A stretch of 64,000 nt of DNA from an uncultured Eubacteriales bacterium (GCA_902800625.1 CADCFG010000019.1:22848-86847); one strand, 5' to 3'. Shown: positions 8,376 to 16,857, numbered from the stretch's first letter. A program made the numbers and translations. The notes: generated from the sequence alone by a model not told the origin.

Positions 8376-8580
8376 GTGCAGGCGCTGGATATCGGGCAGG
8401 TCCGCGAGATCTACAATGAGCGCATGACCCGGGATTTCCCCCGGGACGAGCTGAAGCCTCTCAGCCGGATCGAGCGGGCGCTCGAAAAGGGCGAGTATGC
8501 GTGCTGATGGAGGTGGACGACCCCGCCAGTGCCAGGGCCCCAAGGAGCGGGAGCTGTATGAGCGCTGGGTGGTCCTGTGA
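8376..8580 (+). pseudogene. Remnant of a GNAT acetyltransferase gene
   Basis: From a possible GTG at 8376 the frame reads IYNERMTRDFPRDELKPL, which looks like the N-terminus of a GNAT-type acetyltransferase, and hits TGA after GEYAC (about 8508). In other frames the following bases continue as LMEVDDPA and end with KERELYERWVVL then TGA at 8578-8580, resembling the C-terminus. The central acetyl-CoA-binding part is missing, so this is an internally deleted, frameshifted gene. Confidence 0.6.
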
Positions 8581-8605
8581 CAGACAACAGAGAGGAGAAA
8601 TGAAC

Positions 8606-8791
8606 ATGAAGGAGTACAAGCTGGTCTATCTGAACAAGGGCTTCAAGGTTTCCCGGGAGAAGGACCTGGAGCAGGCCGAACAGATCATCAACGAATACGT
8701 CCGCGCGGGCTGGACCCTGCAGCAGATCACCACGCCCGACGACGGCGTGGGCGCCATGGTCGGGGTGTTCTACCGGGAGGAGCGGCTGTGA
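8606..8791 (+). CDS. DUF4177 small protein
   Basis: 61 residues, MKEYKLVYLNKGFKVSREKD with a YVRAGWTLQQ segment near residue 30, the pattern of DUF4177. Its function is unknown. ATG 8606 is chosen over 8600 because the GAGAGGAG ribosome site lies eight bases before it. The deformylase homologue starts 19 bases downstream, in the same direction. Confidence 0.82.
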   Translation: MKEYKLVYLNKGFKVSREKDLEQAEQIINEYVRAGWTLQQITTPDDGVGAMVGVFYREERL

Positions 8792-8810
8792 CGGCCGGGG
8801 AGGTTGCACC

Positions 8811-9221
8811 ATGATTCGACCCATCGTGCGGGACGTGCTCTTCCTGGGCCAGAAGTCGAAGGAGGCCACGCCCCATGACGCGGCCCTGGGTCGGGACCTG
8901 CAGGACACGCTGCGGGCCAACCGAGACCGGTGCGTGGGCATGGCCGCGAACATGATCGGCGAGGGCAAGCGGGCGATCATCGTGAGCATCGGCCCGGCGG
9001 ACGTGGTGATGTACAACCCGGTGCTGCTGGCGAAGGACGCGCCCTACGAGGCGGAGGAGGGCTGCCTGTCCCTGGACGGCGTGCGCAAGACCACGCGCTT
9101 TCAGAACATCGAGATCGAGTACCGGGATGCGGCCTGGAAGAAGCGCCGCCAGCGGTACTCCGGCTGGATCGCCCAGATCATACAGCACGAGATGGACCAC
9201 CTGGAGGGCATCATCATATGA
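8811..9221 (+). CDS. def: Peptide deformylase family protein (motif I glutamine missing)
   Basis: 136 residues. Peptide deformylases remove the formyl group from new proteins using a metal held by a cysteine and two histidines. Motif II EEGCLS (about residue 84) and motif III HEMDHLEG (about 125) are intact. Motif I, normally GxGLAAxQ, reads GVGMAANMIG, so the usual catalytic glutamine is replaced. This short form occurs in a clade of Firmicutes from memory; activity is therefore uncertain. Its TGA overlaps an ATG of the next gene. Confidence 0.85.
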   Translation: MIRPIVRDVLFLGQKSKEATPHDAALGRDLQDTLRANRDRCVGMAANMIGEGKRAIIVSIGPADVVMYNPVLLAKDAPYEAEEGCLSLDGVRKTTRFQNIEIEYRDAAWKKRRQRYSGWIAQIIQHEMDHLEGIII

Positions 9222-9238
9222 AGAACGGAGGCCTGAAC

Positions 9239-10003
9239 ATGAAGGAGATACCGGGGGCGTATCTTGAACCCTGCGCCGGCGCGGGCCAGGTGGAGAGGCT
9301 GGACTACGGAAAAAAGTTCCTGCTGGTGTACACGCCCGCGAAGCCGGCGAAGCGCATCCTCTACCTGATCCACGGGGGCGGCGGCGACCAGTACGCCTTC
9401 TTCTGCCCGGCGTTTCTGAACACCGTGGACCACATGATCGCGGACGGCCTGCTGGAGCCGTTGTACATGGTGTCGCCCTGCTTCTACGACCCGGCGGAGA
9501 CGGACAAGACCCCGGCGTCCTCGGGCGTGGCGGTAAAGAAGTTCATAAGCGAGCTGCGGGATCAGGTCGTGCCGCTGGCGGAGGGCTTCATCGGCAAGGC
9601 CTTCGCGCGGGAGGACCGGGCCATCGGCGGGTTCTCCATGGGCGGAGTCACCACCTGGTACGCCTTCATGCGGGCGCTGGACCTGTTCCGCTGGTTTCTG
9701 CCGCTGAGCGGCGACTGCTGGGCCTGCGGCGAGAAGGGCGGCGGCAAGCACCCGGCGGAGACTGCGAAGGCGCTGGCCGACGCCGTTATGGCGCAGGGAC
9801 AGCGCGACTTTCGCATCCATGCCGTCACCGGCTCGAAGGACATCGCCTTCCCCAACCTGGACGCCCAGATCCGCGCCATGGCGGATTACCCGGAGCTGTT
9901 CGGCGACAGGCTGCGCTATGACGTGATGGAGGGCGGCGCCCACGATTACGAGACCATCTTCCGCTACCTGTACAACATCCTGCCGGGGGCGTTTGGGGAG
10001 TAG
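9239..10003 (+). CDS. Esterase-D-type alpha/beta hydrolase
   Basis: 254 residues. LIHGGGGDQ near residue 37 forms the oxyanion region and GGFSMGGVTTW near 130 is the nucleophile elbow with the serine; a late histidine in GGAHDYET fits the triad. It resembles the esterase family related to acetyl-/feruloyl-esterases of xylanases. GGAGG precedes ATG 9239; an in-frame ATG at 9218 overlapping the deformylase stop (ATGA) is an alternative giving seven more residues. No signal peptide, so it is cytoplasmic. Confidence 0.85.
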   Translation: MKEIPGAYLEPCAGAGQVERLDYGKKFLLVYTPAKPAKRILYLIHGGGGDQYAFFCPAFLNTVDHMIADGLLEPLYMVSPCFYDPAETDKTPASSGVAVKKFISELRDQVVPLAEGFIGKAFAREDRAIGGFSMGGVTTWYAFMRALDLFRWFLPLSGDCWACGEKGGGKHPAETAKALADAVMAQGQRDFRIHAVTGSKDIAFPNLDAQIRAMADYPELFGDRLRYDVMEGGAHDYETIFRYLYNILPGAFGE

Positions 10004-10095
10004 AGAAGGCGGCGCGACGTCCGCTGGGGTATAGCGTGGCGAATCGCGCTGGGCAGGCGCGGCAACGGCGCCCCTACAGAGTAGGCGCAGGAAGC

Positions 10096-10706
10096 CCCGT
10101 CCCCTCTATCGCTGCTCCCCTATCGCGGGGCGGCAAACTCTCCGGCACTATTGAGCGACGCGGCAAACGAAACCCCTACCCTCCGCAGGGATCACGAGGC
10201 CGTGGGCTCACTTGTGCCGGGAGTTTTGCCGCGAAAAAAACGCGTTCCTTGGTTCCCTAAACGGAATGCCGCAGCGACGACGCGGCATTCCGGTTCCCCT
10301 ATTCAGGCCCGTCCCCTCTATCGCTGCTCCCCTATCGCGGGGCGGCAAACTCTCCGGCACTATTGAGCGACGCGGCAAACGAAACCCCTATCCTCCGCAG
10401 GGATCATGAGGCCGTGGGCTCACTTGTGCCGGGAGTTTTGCCGCGAAAAAAACGCGTTCCTTGGTTCCTTAAACGGAATGCCGCAGCGACGACGCGGCAA
10501 TCCGGTTCCCCTATTCAGGCCCGTCCCCTCTATCGCTGCTCCCCTATCATGGGGCGGCAAACTCTCCGGCACTATTGAGCGACGCGGCAAACGAAACCCC
10601 TATCCTCCGCAGGGATCACGAGGCCGTGGGCTCACTTGTGCCGGGAGTTTTGCCGCGAAAAAAACGCGTTCCTTGGTTCCTTAAACGGAATGTCGCAGCG
10701 ACGACC
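10096..10706. repeat. 212-bp tandem repeat, 2.9 copies
   Basis: Copies begin at 10096, 10308 and 10520, exactly 212 bases apart; the third stops after about 186 bases. Copies differ at only a few positions. Each unit holds an imperfect inverted pair (GCGGCAAACTCTCCGGCAC with GTGCCGGGAGTTTTGCCGC) and a second hairpin, CGGAATGCCGC / GCGGCATTCCG. The short open frames across it have no ribosome sites and simply repeat, so I treat the array as non-coding. Confidence 0.9.
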
Positions 10707-10791
10707 TCATCCGTCATGCCGCGCTTCGCTTGCAATCCACCTTCCCCATAGGGGAAGGCTTTGAAGATGCGCCGCAACGCCAAAAAGAGCC
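10707..10791. repeat. Intergenic stretch with a CCTTCCCC palindrome
   Basis: Contains CCTTCCCCATAGGGGAAGG, a short palindrome that recurs in altered form near 47020-47050, next to similar GCTTCGCT words. No gene is seen here. Confidence 0.45.
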
Positions 10792-10840
10792 GTTTCCCGG
10801 TTCCCCTCCGGAAACTATGACCGGAAAGAAACCGGGAAAC
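10792..10840 (-). terminator. Terminator of the flavodoxin-like gene
   Basis: GTTTCCCGGTT (10792-10802) pairs with AACCGGGAAAC (10830-10840), with a smaller CCGGAAA hairpin inside. On the minus strand a CTCTTTTT run follows; on the plus strand TTTTATT follows. Confidence 0.65.
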
Positions 10841-10846
10841 TTTTAT

Positions 10847-11482
10847 TCAGCGCGCCAGCGCCGCCCCCATCTCAAAGGCCCGCCGGCACTCCTGCGGGAA
10901 CACCGTTTCGTGGCGGCGCTGCTTCTCCTCCGGGTCGAACAGCGTCCAGGGCCAGTCGGTCTTGCCGTAGTTCCTCAGCTGCAGCGTGTCGCCGCTGACC
11001 AGCGTCTGCGTCGGCCCCACGAAGCGGTCCAGCGTCTGCCGGTAGTTTTGCACCAGGCCCTGGTAGGCGGTATCCGGCGCGTTGCTGGTCATCACCAGCA
11101 GCACGGGCACGGGCCTCGGGTTGCAGCAGGGCGTCTCCAGGTTGTAGGTCAGGTTCTGGAAGATCAGCCGCTCGTACAGCGCCCGGAAGGAGGCCGTCAG
11201 CTCGCTCAGATAGTTCGGGGAGCCGATGATCAGCCCGTCGGATTCCCGGATGGCGTCCAGCACCGGCGTCAGGCCGTCCCGGCACACGCAGCGGCCCTTG
11301 TTCCGCTCCCGCTTGCAGCCGAAGCAGGAGATACAGCCGGTGTACTTTTCCAGCCGGAATAGGTCGAAGCGCTCAATGCCCGCACCGGCGGCCTCCGCGC
11401 CTTTCGCGGCCTCGGTGATCAGTGTATCGGTGTTCCAGCCCCTCCTGGGGCCCGCGTTCACAACGACGATTTTCTTTCCCAT
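10847..11482 (-). CDS. Flavodoxin-fold NAD(P)H-dependent FMN reductase, iron-sulfur flavoprotein-like
   Basis: 211 residues. The N-terminus KIVVVNAGPRRGWNTDTL is an FMN-phosphate-binding loop, and a cysteine cluster CISCFGCKRERNKGRCVC follows near residues 50-67, as in iron-sulfur flavoproteins, so an Fe-S cluster beside FMN is possible. SDGLIIGSPNYLSELTASF near 85-105 is the second FMN-binding segment. ATG 11482 with GAAAGGAG upstream is preferred to the earlier ATG at 11506. The electron donor and substrate are unknown. Confidence 0.87.
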   Translation of the reverse strand: MGKKIVVVNAGPRRGWNTDTLITEAAKGAEAAGAGIERFDLFRLEKYTGCISCFGCKRERNKGRCVCRDGLTPVLDAIRESDGLIIGSPNYLSELTASFRALYERLIFQNLTYNLETPCCNPRPVPVLLVMTSNAPDTAYQGLVQNYRQTLDRFVGPTQTLVSGDTLQLRNYGKTDWPWTLFDPEEKQRRHETVFPQECRRAFEMGAALAR

Positions 11483-11644
11483 GGTGATCTCCTTTCTCAA
11501 TTCCACAGTTTCAATGCGCCTTCGTGTAATCCGCCGCCAGCGCGTCCAAAACGCGGGCAGCCCTTGCTTTCGGCCAGGGGTCGCGGCGTCCGCCGTCTGC
11601 GGCAGCGCCGCACAGCCCCCCCATTCCCCTGTTTTATCATCTTA

Positions 11645-11674
11645 ATTATATCAGGGGACGCCGCCCGCTGTCCA
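11645..11674 (-). promoter_or_regulatory. Promoter of the flavodoxin-like gene
   Basis: Minus strand TGGACA (11669-11674), 18-base spacer, TATAAT (11645-11650). The roughly 155-base leader to the ATG at 11482 contains a possible 37-codon reading frame (11511-11624), whose ribosome site is too close to its ATG to be convincing. Confidence 0.65.
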
Positions 11675-11710
11675 GCGCCCGCCAAATGGAAATATTGAAA
11701 CGATAACCGC

Positions 11711-11739
11711 TTGTAACTTCCGGCTTCCTGTGATATGAT
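11711..11739 (+). promoter_or_regulatory. Promoter of the acyl-AMP ligase-ACP operon
   Basis: TTGTAA (11711-11716), 17-base spacer, TATGAT (11734-11739), divergent from the flavodoxin-like gene. Confidence 0.65.
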
Positions 11740-11815
11740 AGTCAAAAACAGACATCCCAAAAACCACCCACCGAAGCAACCCAGCGCCATGCGCACCCGG
11801 AAAGGAGCGGACGCG

Positions 11816-13411
11816 TTGAAGAACTGCAAATATCCCTATTACGACATCCCCGACATCACAAGCGTCGCCGACATGCTGGAGACCGCCGCGCGCGAGCGGC
11901 CGGACTTCGTGGCCTTCCGCTACCGGGCGGGCCGGGACGGCGTGGAAAGCAAGACCTGCCGGGAAGTGCTTTCAGACGTGCGCAAATCCGCCTGCTGGAT
12001 CGAGAAGAGCTGCGGGCGCGGCAGGCACATCGCCGTCATCGGCGAAAATTCCTACGAGTGGCTGCTGGCGTTCTTCGGCGCGCTGGCAAGCGGCAACGTG
12101 GCCGTGCCCATCGACAAGGACCTGCCGGCCAATGAAGTGGCCGACATGATCCGGGAGGCGGACGTGGACGCCGCGTTCGTTTCCCCTTCCTATTCGGACC
12201 TGACCGAGGGCATCGAGGGCCTGGCGGTCACCACGCTGAAGGCGCTTTCAAAGGCGGAGTGCCCGGGCTGGGAGGACTACGGCCTGTTCCATCCCGGGGA
12301 CGACGACCTGGCCTGCATCTTCTTCACCTCCGGCACCTCCGGCCGCAGCAAGGGCGTGATGCTCAGCCACGGCAACCTGGCCAGCGACGTGTCCGGCGGC
12401 GCGCGGGTGTTCAGCCCGGAGGGCGGCTCGGTGCTGTCGGTGCTGCCGTTCCACCACGCCTTCGGCCTGGTGGTCACCATCATGATGGGGTTCCACTTCC
12501 GGGCCACCATATTCATCAACCGCAGCCTGAAGCGCCTGAAGGAGGACATGCTGCTGGCGCAGCCGGGAATCATCACGCTGGTGCCGTTGTTCGTGGAGGT
12601 GTTCTACAAGCAGATCAGGGACGGCGTGAAAAAGAGCGGCAAGGAAAACACCTTCAAGTGGGGCGTGCGGATCAGCCGGGCGCTTTTGAAGCTGGGCATC
12701 GACGTGCGGCCGAAGCTGTTTGCGCAGATCCTGGAGCCCTTCGGCGGAAGGCTGAAGTACCTGATCTGCGGCGGGGCCTACCTGGATCCGTTCTACGTGA
12801 AGTTCTTCCGGGACATCGGCGTGGAGATCATCAACGGCTACGGCGCCACCGAGTGCTCCCCCTCGCTGTCCATCAACCGCAACCACCACTACCGCGACGG
12901 CAGCGCCGGGCAGCTGATGCCCCACGTGGAGATCAAAATCTCCCCGGAGGGCGAGGTGCTCGCCCGGGGGCCGATGGTGATGAAGGGCTACTACAAGAAC
13001 CCGGAGGAGACGGCGAAGGTGCTGAAGGACGGCTGGTACGCCACCGGGGACCTGGGCTACATGGACGAGGACGGCTTCCTGTTCCTGACGGGACGGACGA
13101 AGAACCTGATCATACTGAGCAACGGCGAGAACATCTCCCCCGAGGAGCTGGAAAACGACTTCAACCGGGACGACGGCGTGAAGGAATCGCTGGTCTACGA
13201 GCAGGACGGCCTGATCGTGGCGGAGATCTTCCCCGAGGAGGAATTCGCCGGCAACGAGGCCTATTTCAACGAATTGAAGCAGAAGGTGAACCAGGGCCGG
13301 CCGGCCTACAAGCAGGTGGCCCGCATCGTGCTGCGCAAGGAGGACTTCGTGCGCAACACCACGCGAAAGATCGTCCGCTACAAGAACGTGCCTCAGAACA
13401 CAAAGGCCTGA
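11816..13411 (+). CDS. AMP-dependent acyl ligase (acyl-CoA/acyl-ACP synthetase family)
   Basis: 531 residues from TTG 11816, chosen because AAAGGAG lies eight bases upstream; ATG 11790 and ATG 11735 in the same frame lack a ribosome site, and 11735 lies in the promoter. FFTSGTSGRSKGVMLSHGNL (about residue 160) is the ATP-binding P-loop, GYGATECSP (about 340) the adenylation core, and GDLGYMDEDGF with TGRTKNLI the hinge. The enzyme activates a carboxylic acid as acyl-AMP. An acyl carrier protein gene follows 22 bases later, so transfer to that carrier rather than to CoA is likely. Confidence 0.9.
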   Translation: MKNCKYPYYDIPDITSVADMLETAARERPDFVAFRYRAGRDGVESKTCREVLSDVRKSACWIEKSCGRGRHIAVIGENSYEWLLAFFGALASGNVAVPIDKDLPANEVADMIREADVDAAFVSPSYSDLTEGIEGLAVTTLKALSKAECPGWEDYGLFHPGDDDLACIFFTSGTSGRSKGVMLSHGNLASDVSGGARVFSPEGGSVLSVLPFHHAFGLVVTIMMGFHFRATIFINRSLKRLKEDMLLAQPGIITLVPLFVEVFYKQIRDGVKKSGKENTFKWGVRISRALLKLGIDVRPKLFAQILEPFGGRLKYLICGGAYLDPFYVKFFRDIGVEIINGYGATECSPSLSINRNHHYRDGSAGQLMPHVEIKISPEGEVLARGPMVMKGYYKNPEETAKVLKDGWYATGDLGYMDEDGFLFLTGRTKNLIILSNGENISPEELENDFNRDDGVKESLVYEQDGLIVAEIFPEEEFAGNEAYFNELKQKVNQGRPAYKQVARIVLRKEDFVRNTTRKIVRYKNVPQNTKA

Positions 13412-13433
13412 TATCGGCAAGGAGGATATACCC

Positions 13434-13658
13434 ATGTTTGAGAAAGTGACCGCGATTCTCCGGGAATACACCAACAACGAAAACACGCCCATGTCCATGG
13501 AAAGCACCCTGGTGGACGACCTGGGGCTCAGCTCCCTGGAGGTGATCAACATCGTGCTCGCCTTTGAGGACGAGTTCGGCATCGAGATCCCCGAACGCAT
13601 CATCCCCACGATGCACACCGTGGGCGACATCGTGGCCTATCTGGAGAAGACAGTCTGA
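13434..13658 (+). CDS. Acyl carrier protein (stand-alone)
   Basis: 74 residues, acidic. The phosphopantetheine site is in DDLGLSSLEVINIVLAFEDE near residue 24-43; the serine before LE replaces the DSL of housekeeping AcpP, as in specialised carriers. GGAGG lies before the ATG and a strong terminator follows, so the gene pair ligase-carrier is one unit. It probably receives the acyl group from the upstream ligase. Confidence 0.9.
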   Translation: MFEKVTAILREYTNNENTPMSMESTLVDDLGLSSLEVINIVLAFEDEFGIEIPERIIPTMHTVGDIVAYLEKTV

Positions 13659-13718
13659 CCGCAATGCACACAGGCGGCCCCCGCCCAGCAGGGGCCTTGT
13701 TTCGTTCGCCCCATCAAG

Positions 13719-13741
13719 CCCCGGACCGTCGGGGTTTTTTT
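13719..13741 (+). terminator. Terminator of the ligase-ACP operon
   Basis: CCCCG / CGGGG stem with a 6-base loop followed by seven T. Confidence 0.85.
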
Positions 13742-13763
13742 ACTCCGCCGAGCCCATTACACG

Positions 13764-13809
13764 ATTGTCAAAAAATTGTCATTTCATCTTCATAATTATT
13801 GTCTATAAT
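13764..13809 (+). promoter_or_regulatory. Promoter region of the diguanylate cyclase gene
   Basis: TATAAT at 13804-13809, preceded by a weak -35 (TTTCAT, 16-base spacer). ATTGTCA occurs twice, 11 bases apart (13764-13781 area), a candidate operator. Confidence 0.45.
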
Positions 13810-13855
13810 ACCAATGAATTATTACAGGCATCTCAAAAAGGTGGCTTGCTCACAG

Positions 13856-15028
13856 ATGTCCAGTTATTTCATCTACTACACCGAGGCCAGCGTCGTCTGT
13901 GTAATCATATTCACCATCATGCTGTTTCGCGACATGATGAGCGTGGACCGGCAGGAGAAGCAGATCAAGTATGACCATGCCCTGGTGGCGTTCATGCTCT
14001 ATTTCGTGTGCGACGCGTGCTGGGCGTCGGTCATCGCCGGCGTGCTGCCGAAGAACCATTTCACGGTGCTGCCCGTCACCTTCTGCAACTACGTGCTGAT
14101 GGCCGCCATCACCTACACCTGGCTGCGCTATGTCATGGTGGTGGAGCAGGTGAAGAACCGGGACGATAGGCGCACCCGCTTCGCCATACAATTCCCCTTC
14201 TACCTCTCCACCATCGCGCTGATCGCCACCTACCTGTGGAAGCCGACCCTGTTGTTGAGCGAGGATTTTGTGCTCCAGCCGCTCTACAACGTGTTCCAGA
14301 TCGCCGTGCCCTGCGTGTACATCGTGGCGGTGGTCGTCTACACCTCGCGCAAGGCCATCATCGAGGAAAACCCCCTGGAGCGGCGCAAGCACCTGTTCGT
14401 GGGCATGTTCCCGCTGATGGTCATCGCCGGGGGGCTTTTGCAGGTCCTGTTCCTGCCGGAGACGCCCATCTTCTGCTTCAGCAGCGCGATACTGATGCTG
14501 ATATTCTACATCAACGCCATGGAGACCCGGATCTCCAGCGACCCGCTCACCGGCCTGAACAACCGGGGACAGCTGATGCGCTACACCCTGCAGAACTCCA
14601 ACATGCGCCGCGAGGGCCGGATGACCTTCGTGATCATGTTCGACATCAACGATTTCAAGTCCATCAACGACACCTACGGCCACGCCGAGGGCGACAAGGC
14701 GCTGCTGATCGTGGCCGACTCCCTGCGCGCCGTCATCCGCAGGCACAACATGCCCCTGTTCCTGGCCCGGTACGGCGGGGACGAGTTCATCTACATCGTC
14801 CATCCCACGGAAGCGGGCGAGGTGGACGCGCTGATCCGGGACCTGCGCGAGCAGATCGCAGACACCTGCAAGGCCAGGGGCGCGCCCTATACGCTGTCCA
14901 TCGGCGCAGGCTGCAGCCAACTCGGCGGCGACGGGGACACCTTCCAGGCCTGTCAGCAGCGGGCGGATAAAAACCTGTACTTGGACAAGGCCCAGATGAA
15001 GTCCCACCGGCCGAGGACGGCCCGATAG
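13856..15028 (+). CDS. Membrane-bound diguanylate cyclase (GGDEF)
   Basis: 390 residues from ATG 13856; the earlier ATG at 13814 would coincide with the start of transcription and has no ribosome site. Six or seven membrane helices fill residues about 10-225, then DPLTGLNNRGQL and the GGDEF motif (ARYGGDEFIYI, about residue 303-312) form the catalytic domain that makes cyclic di-GMP from two GTP. An RxxD inhibitory site is not obvious upstream of the motif. It stands alone between terminators, so its membrane domain is probably its sensor. Confidence 0.92.
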   Translation: MSSYFIYYTEASVVCVIIFTIMLFRDMMSVDRQEKQIKYDHALVAFMLYFVCDACWASVIAGVLPKNHFTVLPVTFCNYVLMAAITYTWLRYVMVVEQVKNRDDRRTRFAIQFPFYLSTIALIATYLWKPTLLLSEDFVLQPLYNVFQIAVPCVYIVAVVVYTSRKAIIEENPLERRKHLFVGMFPLMVIAGGLLQVLFLPETPIFCFSSAILMLIFYINAMETRISSDPLTGLNNRGQLMRYTLQNSNMRREGRMTFVIMFDINDFKSINDTYGHAEGDKALLIVADSLRAVIRRHNMPLFLARYGGDEFIYIVHPTEAGEVDALIRDLREQIADTCKARGAPYTLSIGAGCSQLGGDGDTFQACQQRADKNLYLDKAQMKSHRPRTAR

Positions 15029-15063
15029 GACGGCGCAAACAGACTGACTTCGCGAGCTAAAAC

Positions 15064-15115
15064 AGCGGCGGACATCCCGGCAGAATACCTGCCAAAATGT
15101 CCGCCGCTTTCTTTG
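15064..15115. terminator. Bidirectional terminator between convergent genes
   Basis: AGCGGCGGACAT (15064-15075) pairs perfectly with ATGTCCGCCGCT (15097-15108), with GGCAG/CTGCC inside; TTTCTTT follows on the plus strand and GTTTTAG on the minus strand. Confidence 0.8.
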
Positions 15116-15131
15116 TGTCAGCCCGGCGCCA

Positions 15132-16304
15132 TCACGCCAGCGCCTTCATGATGTTGGCGCAGAGCGTGGCCAGGGGCGTGCCCACCACATAGCCCATCAG
15201 CGCCATCAGGATGCCCACGGGCACCAGCGAGCCGGCGTAGGAGCCCGCCAGCACCGGCGCGGAGGCCGTGCCGCCGATGTTGGCCAGGGAGGCGACGCCC
15301 GCGGTGAACAGGTCCAGCTTCAGCAGCCTGCACAGCACCAGCATCAGCGCCGCGTGGATCGCCAGCACGATGAATCCGGTGATGATCCAGGCCGGCGCGT
15401 CGCCCAGCTCCGTCAGGCTCGCCCGGGAGGCCAGAAGCGCGATCACGGCGTACAGCAGCAGGTTGGACACCTCGCTCGAACCGGCCACCTTCCCCAGCGG
15501 CGTCAGCGCGCAGATGAGCGCCACGGCGGTCACGAACAGCACCGTCCAGGTGGCCTTGTCGGAAAAGCTCGTCAGTTCGTACAGCTTCGCGCCCACGCCC
15601 GTGGCCACGGCGCTGACCAGGAACGCGCAGCCGATGAGCAGCAGCAGGCTCTGCAGCGTCACCGGCTTCGCGTTCTGCTTAGCCTCGTCCTCAAGGCGCA
15701 GGGAAACCTCGTCCAGCTTCGCAGTGTCCGCCTTCGTCCACTTGTTGAAGGCGGGTGCCAGCTGGATGGCCCACAGCAGGAACATCACCCACAGCGAGTA
15801 ATCGATGGAGTCGATCACCAGCGCGTAGCCCATGTCCGCCTCGGAGATGTTCAGCGCCGCCTGCACAGCCACCATGTTGCCGCTGCCGCCGATCCAGGAG
15901 CCGCACAGCGCGCCCAGGCCCATCCAGGCATCGCTTCCGATAAAGCGCTTCATGATCAGGAACGCGGCGATGAAACCGACCATGATAGTCAGCGTCGCCG
16001 AGAAGAAGCCCAGCAGCATCCGCGGCCCCAGGCGCAGCACCTTGCGAATGTCGCACCTGAGCAGCATGGCGAACACCATCGCGTAGGTCAGGTTGTTCTT
16101 CAGCGCCCCGTAGGCCGCCTTCGTCTCGCCCAGGTCCCACACCCTCAGCGTGCACAGCAGCATCGCCACCAGATAGCACAGCACCATGGAGGGCACGTAC
16201 TTGAAGAACTTCGCAAGCGCCCCTTTGGCCGTCTTCTCCAGCGTCACCAGCGCGCCTGCCATGAACAGCAGCACGGCCACATAGGTAAATCCATCGGTAA
16301 TCAT
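15132..16304 (-). CDS. DUF819-family membrane protein
   Basis: 390 residues, about ten hydrophobic helices. GALCGSWIGGSGNMVAVQAA near residue 135-155 and LANIGGTASAPVLAGSYAG near 340 are the repeated Gly-rich segments of the DUF819 (YjcL-like) family, thought to be transporters with unknown substrate. GGGGG precedes ATG 16304. It is the last gene of a long minus-strand run and lies 19 bases after the DUF3990 gene. Confidence 0.88.
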   Translation of the reverse strand: MITDGFTYVAVLLFMAGALVTLEKTAKGALAKFFKYVPSMVLCYLVAMLLCTLRVWDLGETKAAYGALKNNLTYAMVFAMLLRCDIRKVLRLGPRMLLGFFSATLTIMVGFIAAFLIMKRFIGSDAWMGLGALCGSWIGGSGNMVAVQAALNISEADMGYALVIDSIDYSLWVMFLLWAIQLAPAFNKWTKADTAKLDEVSLRLEDEAKQNAKPVTLQSLLLLIGCAFLVSAVATGVGAKLYELTSFSDKATWTVLFVTAVALICALTPLGKVAGSSEVSNLLLYAVIALLASRASLTELGDAPAWIITGFIVLAIHAALMLVLCRLLKLDLFTAGVASLANIGGTASAPVLAGSYAGSLVPVGILMALMGYVVGTPLATLCANIMKALA

Positions 16305-16323
16305 AAGGGCGTCCCCCTTCCCT

Positions 16324-16857
16324 CTATTCTCCCGTGATGCGGCGGACCTGCTCCGCGAACCGCGCATCGTAGCGCGCCATTTCCTCCGCCAGCGCCTCGC
16401 GCTGCTCCCGCACGCCGGTGACGATCCTCGCGCCCGTCCACTTGAGCTGTGCCGCGGCCTTGTCCGTCTTGACGGCCACCTGGGTGTACTCCGGCCCGAT
16501 CATCAGCAGCGACAGCGCGTCCTCCGGCTTAAGCCAGCCGCTGCTGATAATGCCGAAGGTGTCGAAGATCGTGTCGTTGGCGATGGGCCCGATGACCACG
16601 TCCGCGTCCAGCGTGTCCCGCGCCCGACGGTTCTTGAAGATATAGTCGAACCAGGCCGCATCGCGCTCGAACCGGTGCACCACGAGGCCCGCCAGGTCCA
16701 GCTCATAGGTGTTCACCACCGCGTCCTTCCGGGCCCAGCGCCAGGTGAAATCCTCGTCCGGCGTCAGGTAGAAACCCTGGCCGAAGTCGGCGTTCACCCT
16801 GCCATGGCGGATGTCCGGCGCGGGGATCTCGATATTGCCCGTATGGTACAGCTTCAT
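16324..16857 (-). CDS. DUF3990 protein
   Basis: 177 residues; LYHTGNIEIPAPDIRHGRVN followed by DFGQGFYLTPDEDFTWRWA is the DUF3990 signature. The family has been linked to the ADP-ribosyltransferase fold, and the H, Y and acidic residues of such folds can be imagined here, but no activity is proven. The start could also be ATG 16893, overlapping the rhodanese gene. It lies in the run rhodanese-DUF3990-DUF819, and no toxin or antitoxin partner is apparent. Confidence 0.8.
   Translation of the reverse strand: MKLYHTGNIEIPAPDIRHGRVNADFGQGFYLTPDEDFTWRWARKDAVVNTYELDLAGLVVHRFERDAAWFDYIFKNRRARDTLDADVVIGPIANDTIFDTFGIISSGWLKPEDALSLLMIGPEYTQVAVKTDKAAAQLKWTGARIVTGVREQREALAEEMARYDARFAEQVRRITGE

Noticed and set aside
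10036..10684. Several overlapping 65-92 codon frames in the 212-bp array
   Set aside because: They repeat with the array, overlap each other in different frames and have no ribosome sites.
11511..11624. 37-codon minus-strand frame upstream of the flavodoxin-like gene (ends RVLDALAADYTKAH)
   Set aside because: The codon use looks gene-like, but the AGGGG is next to the ATG and nothing similar is recognised; possibly leader or relic.
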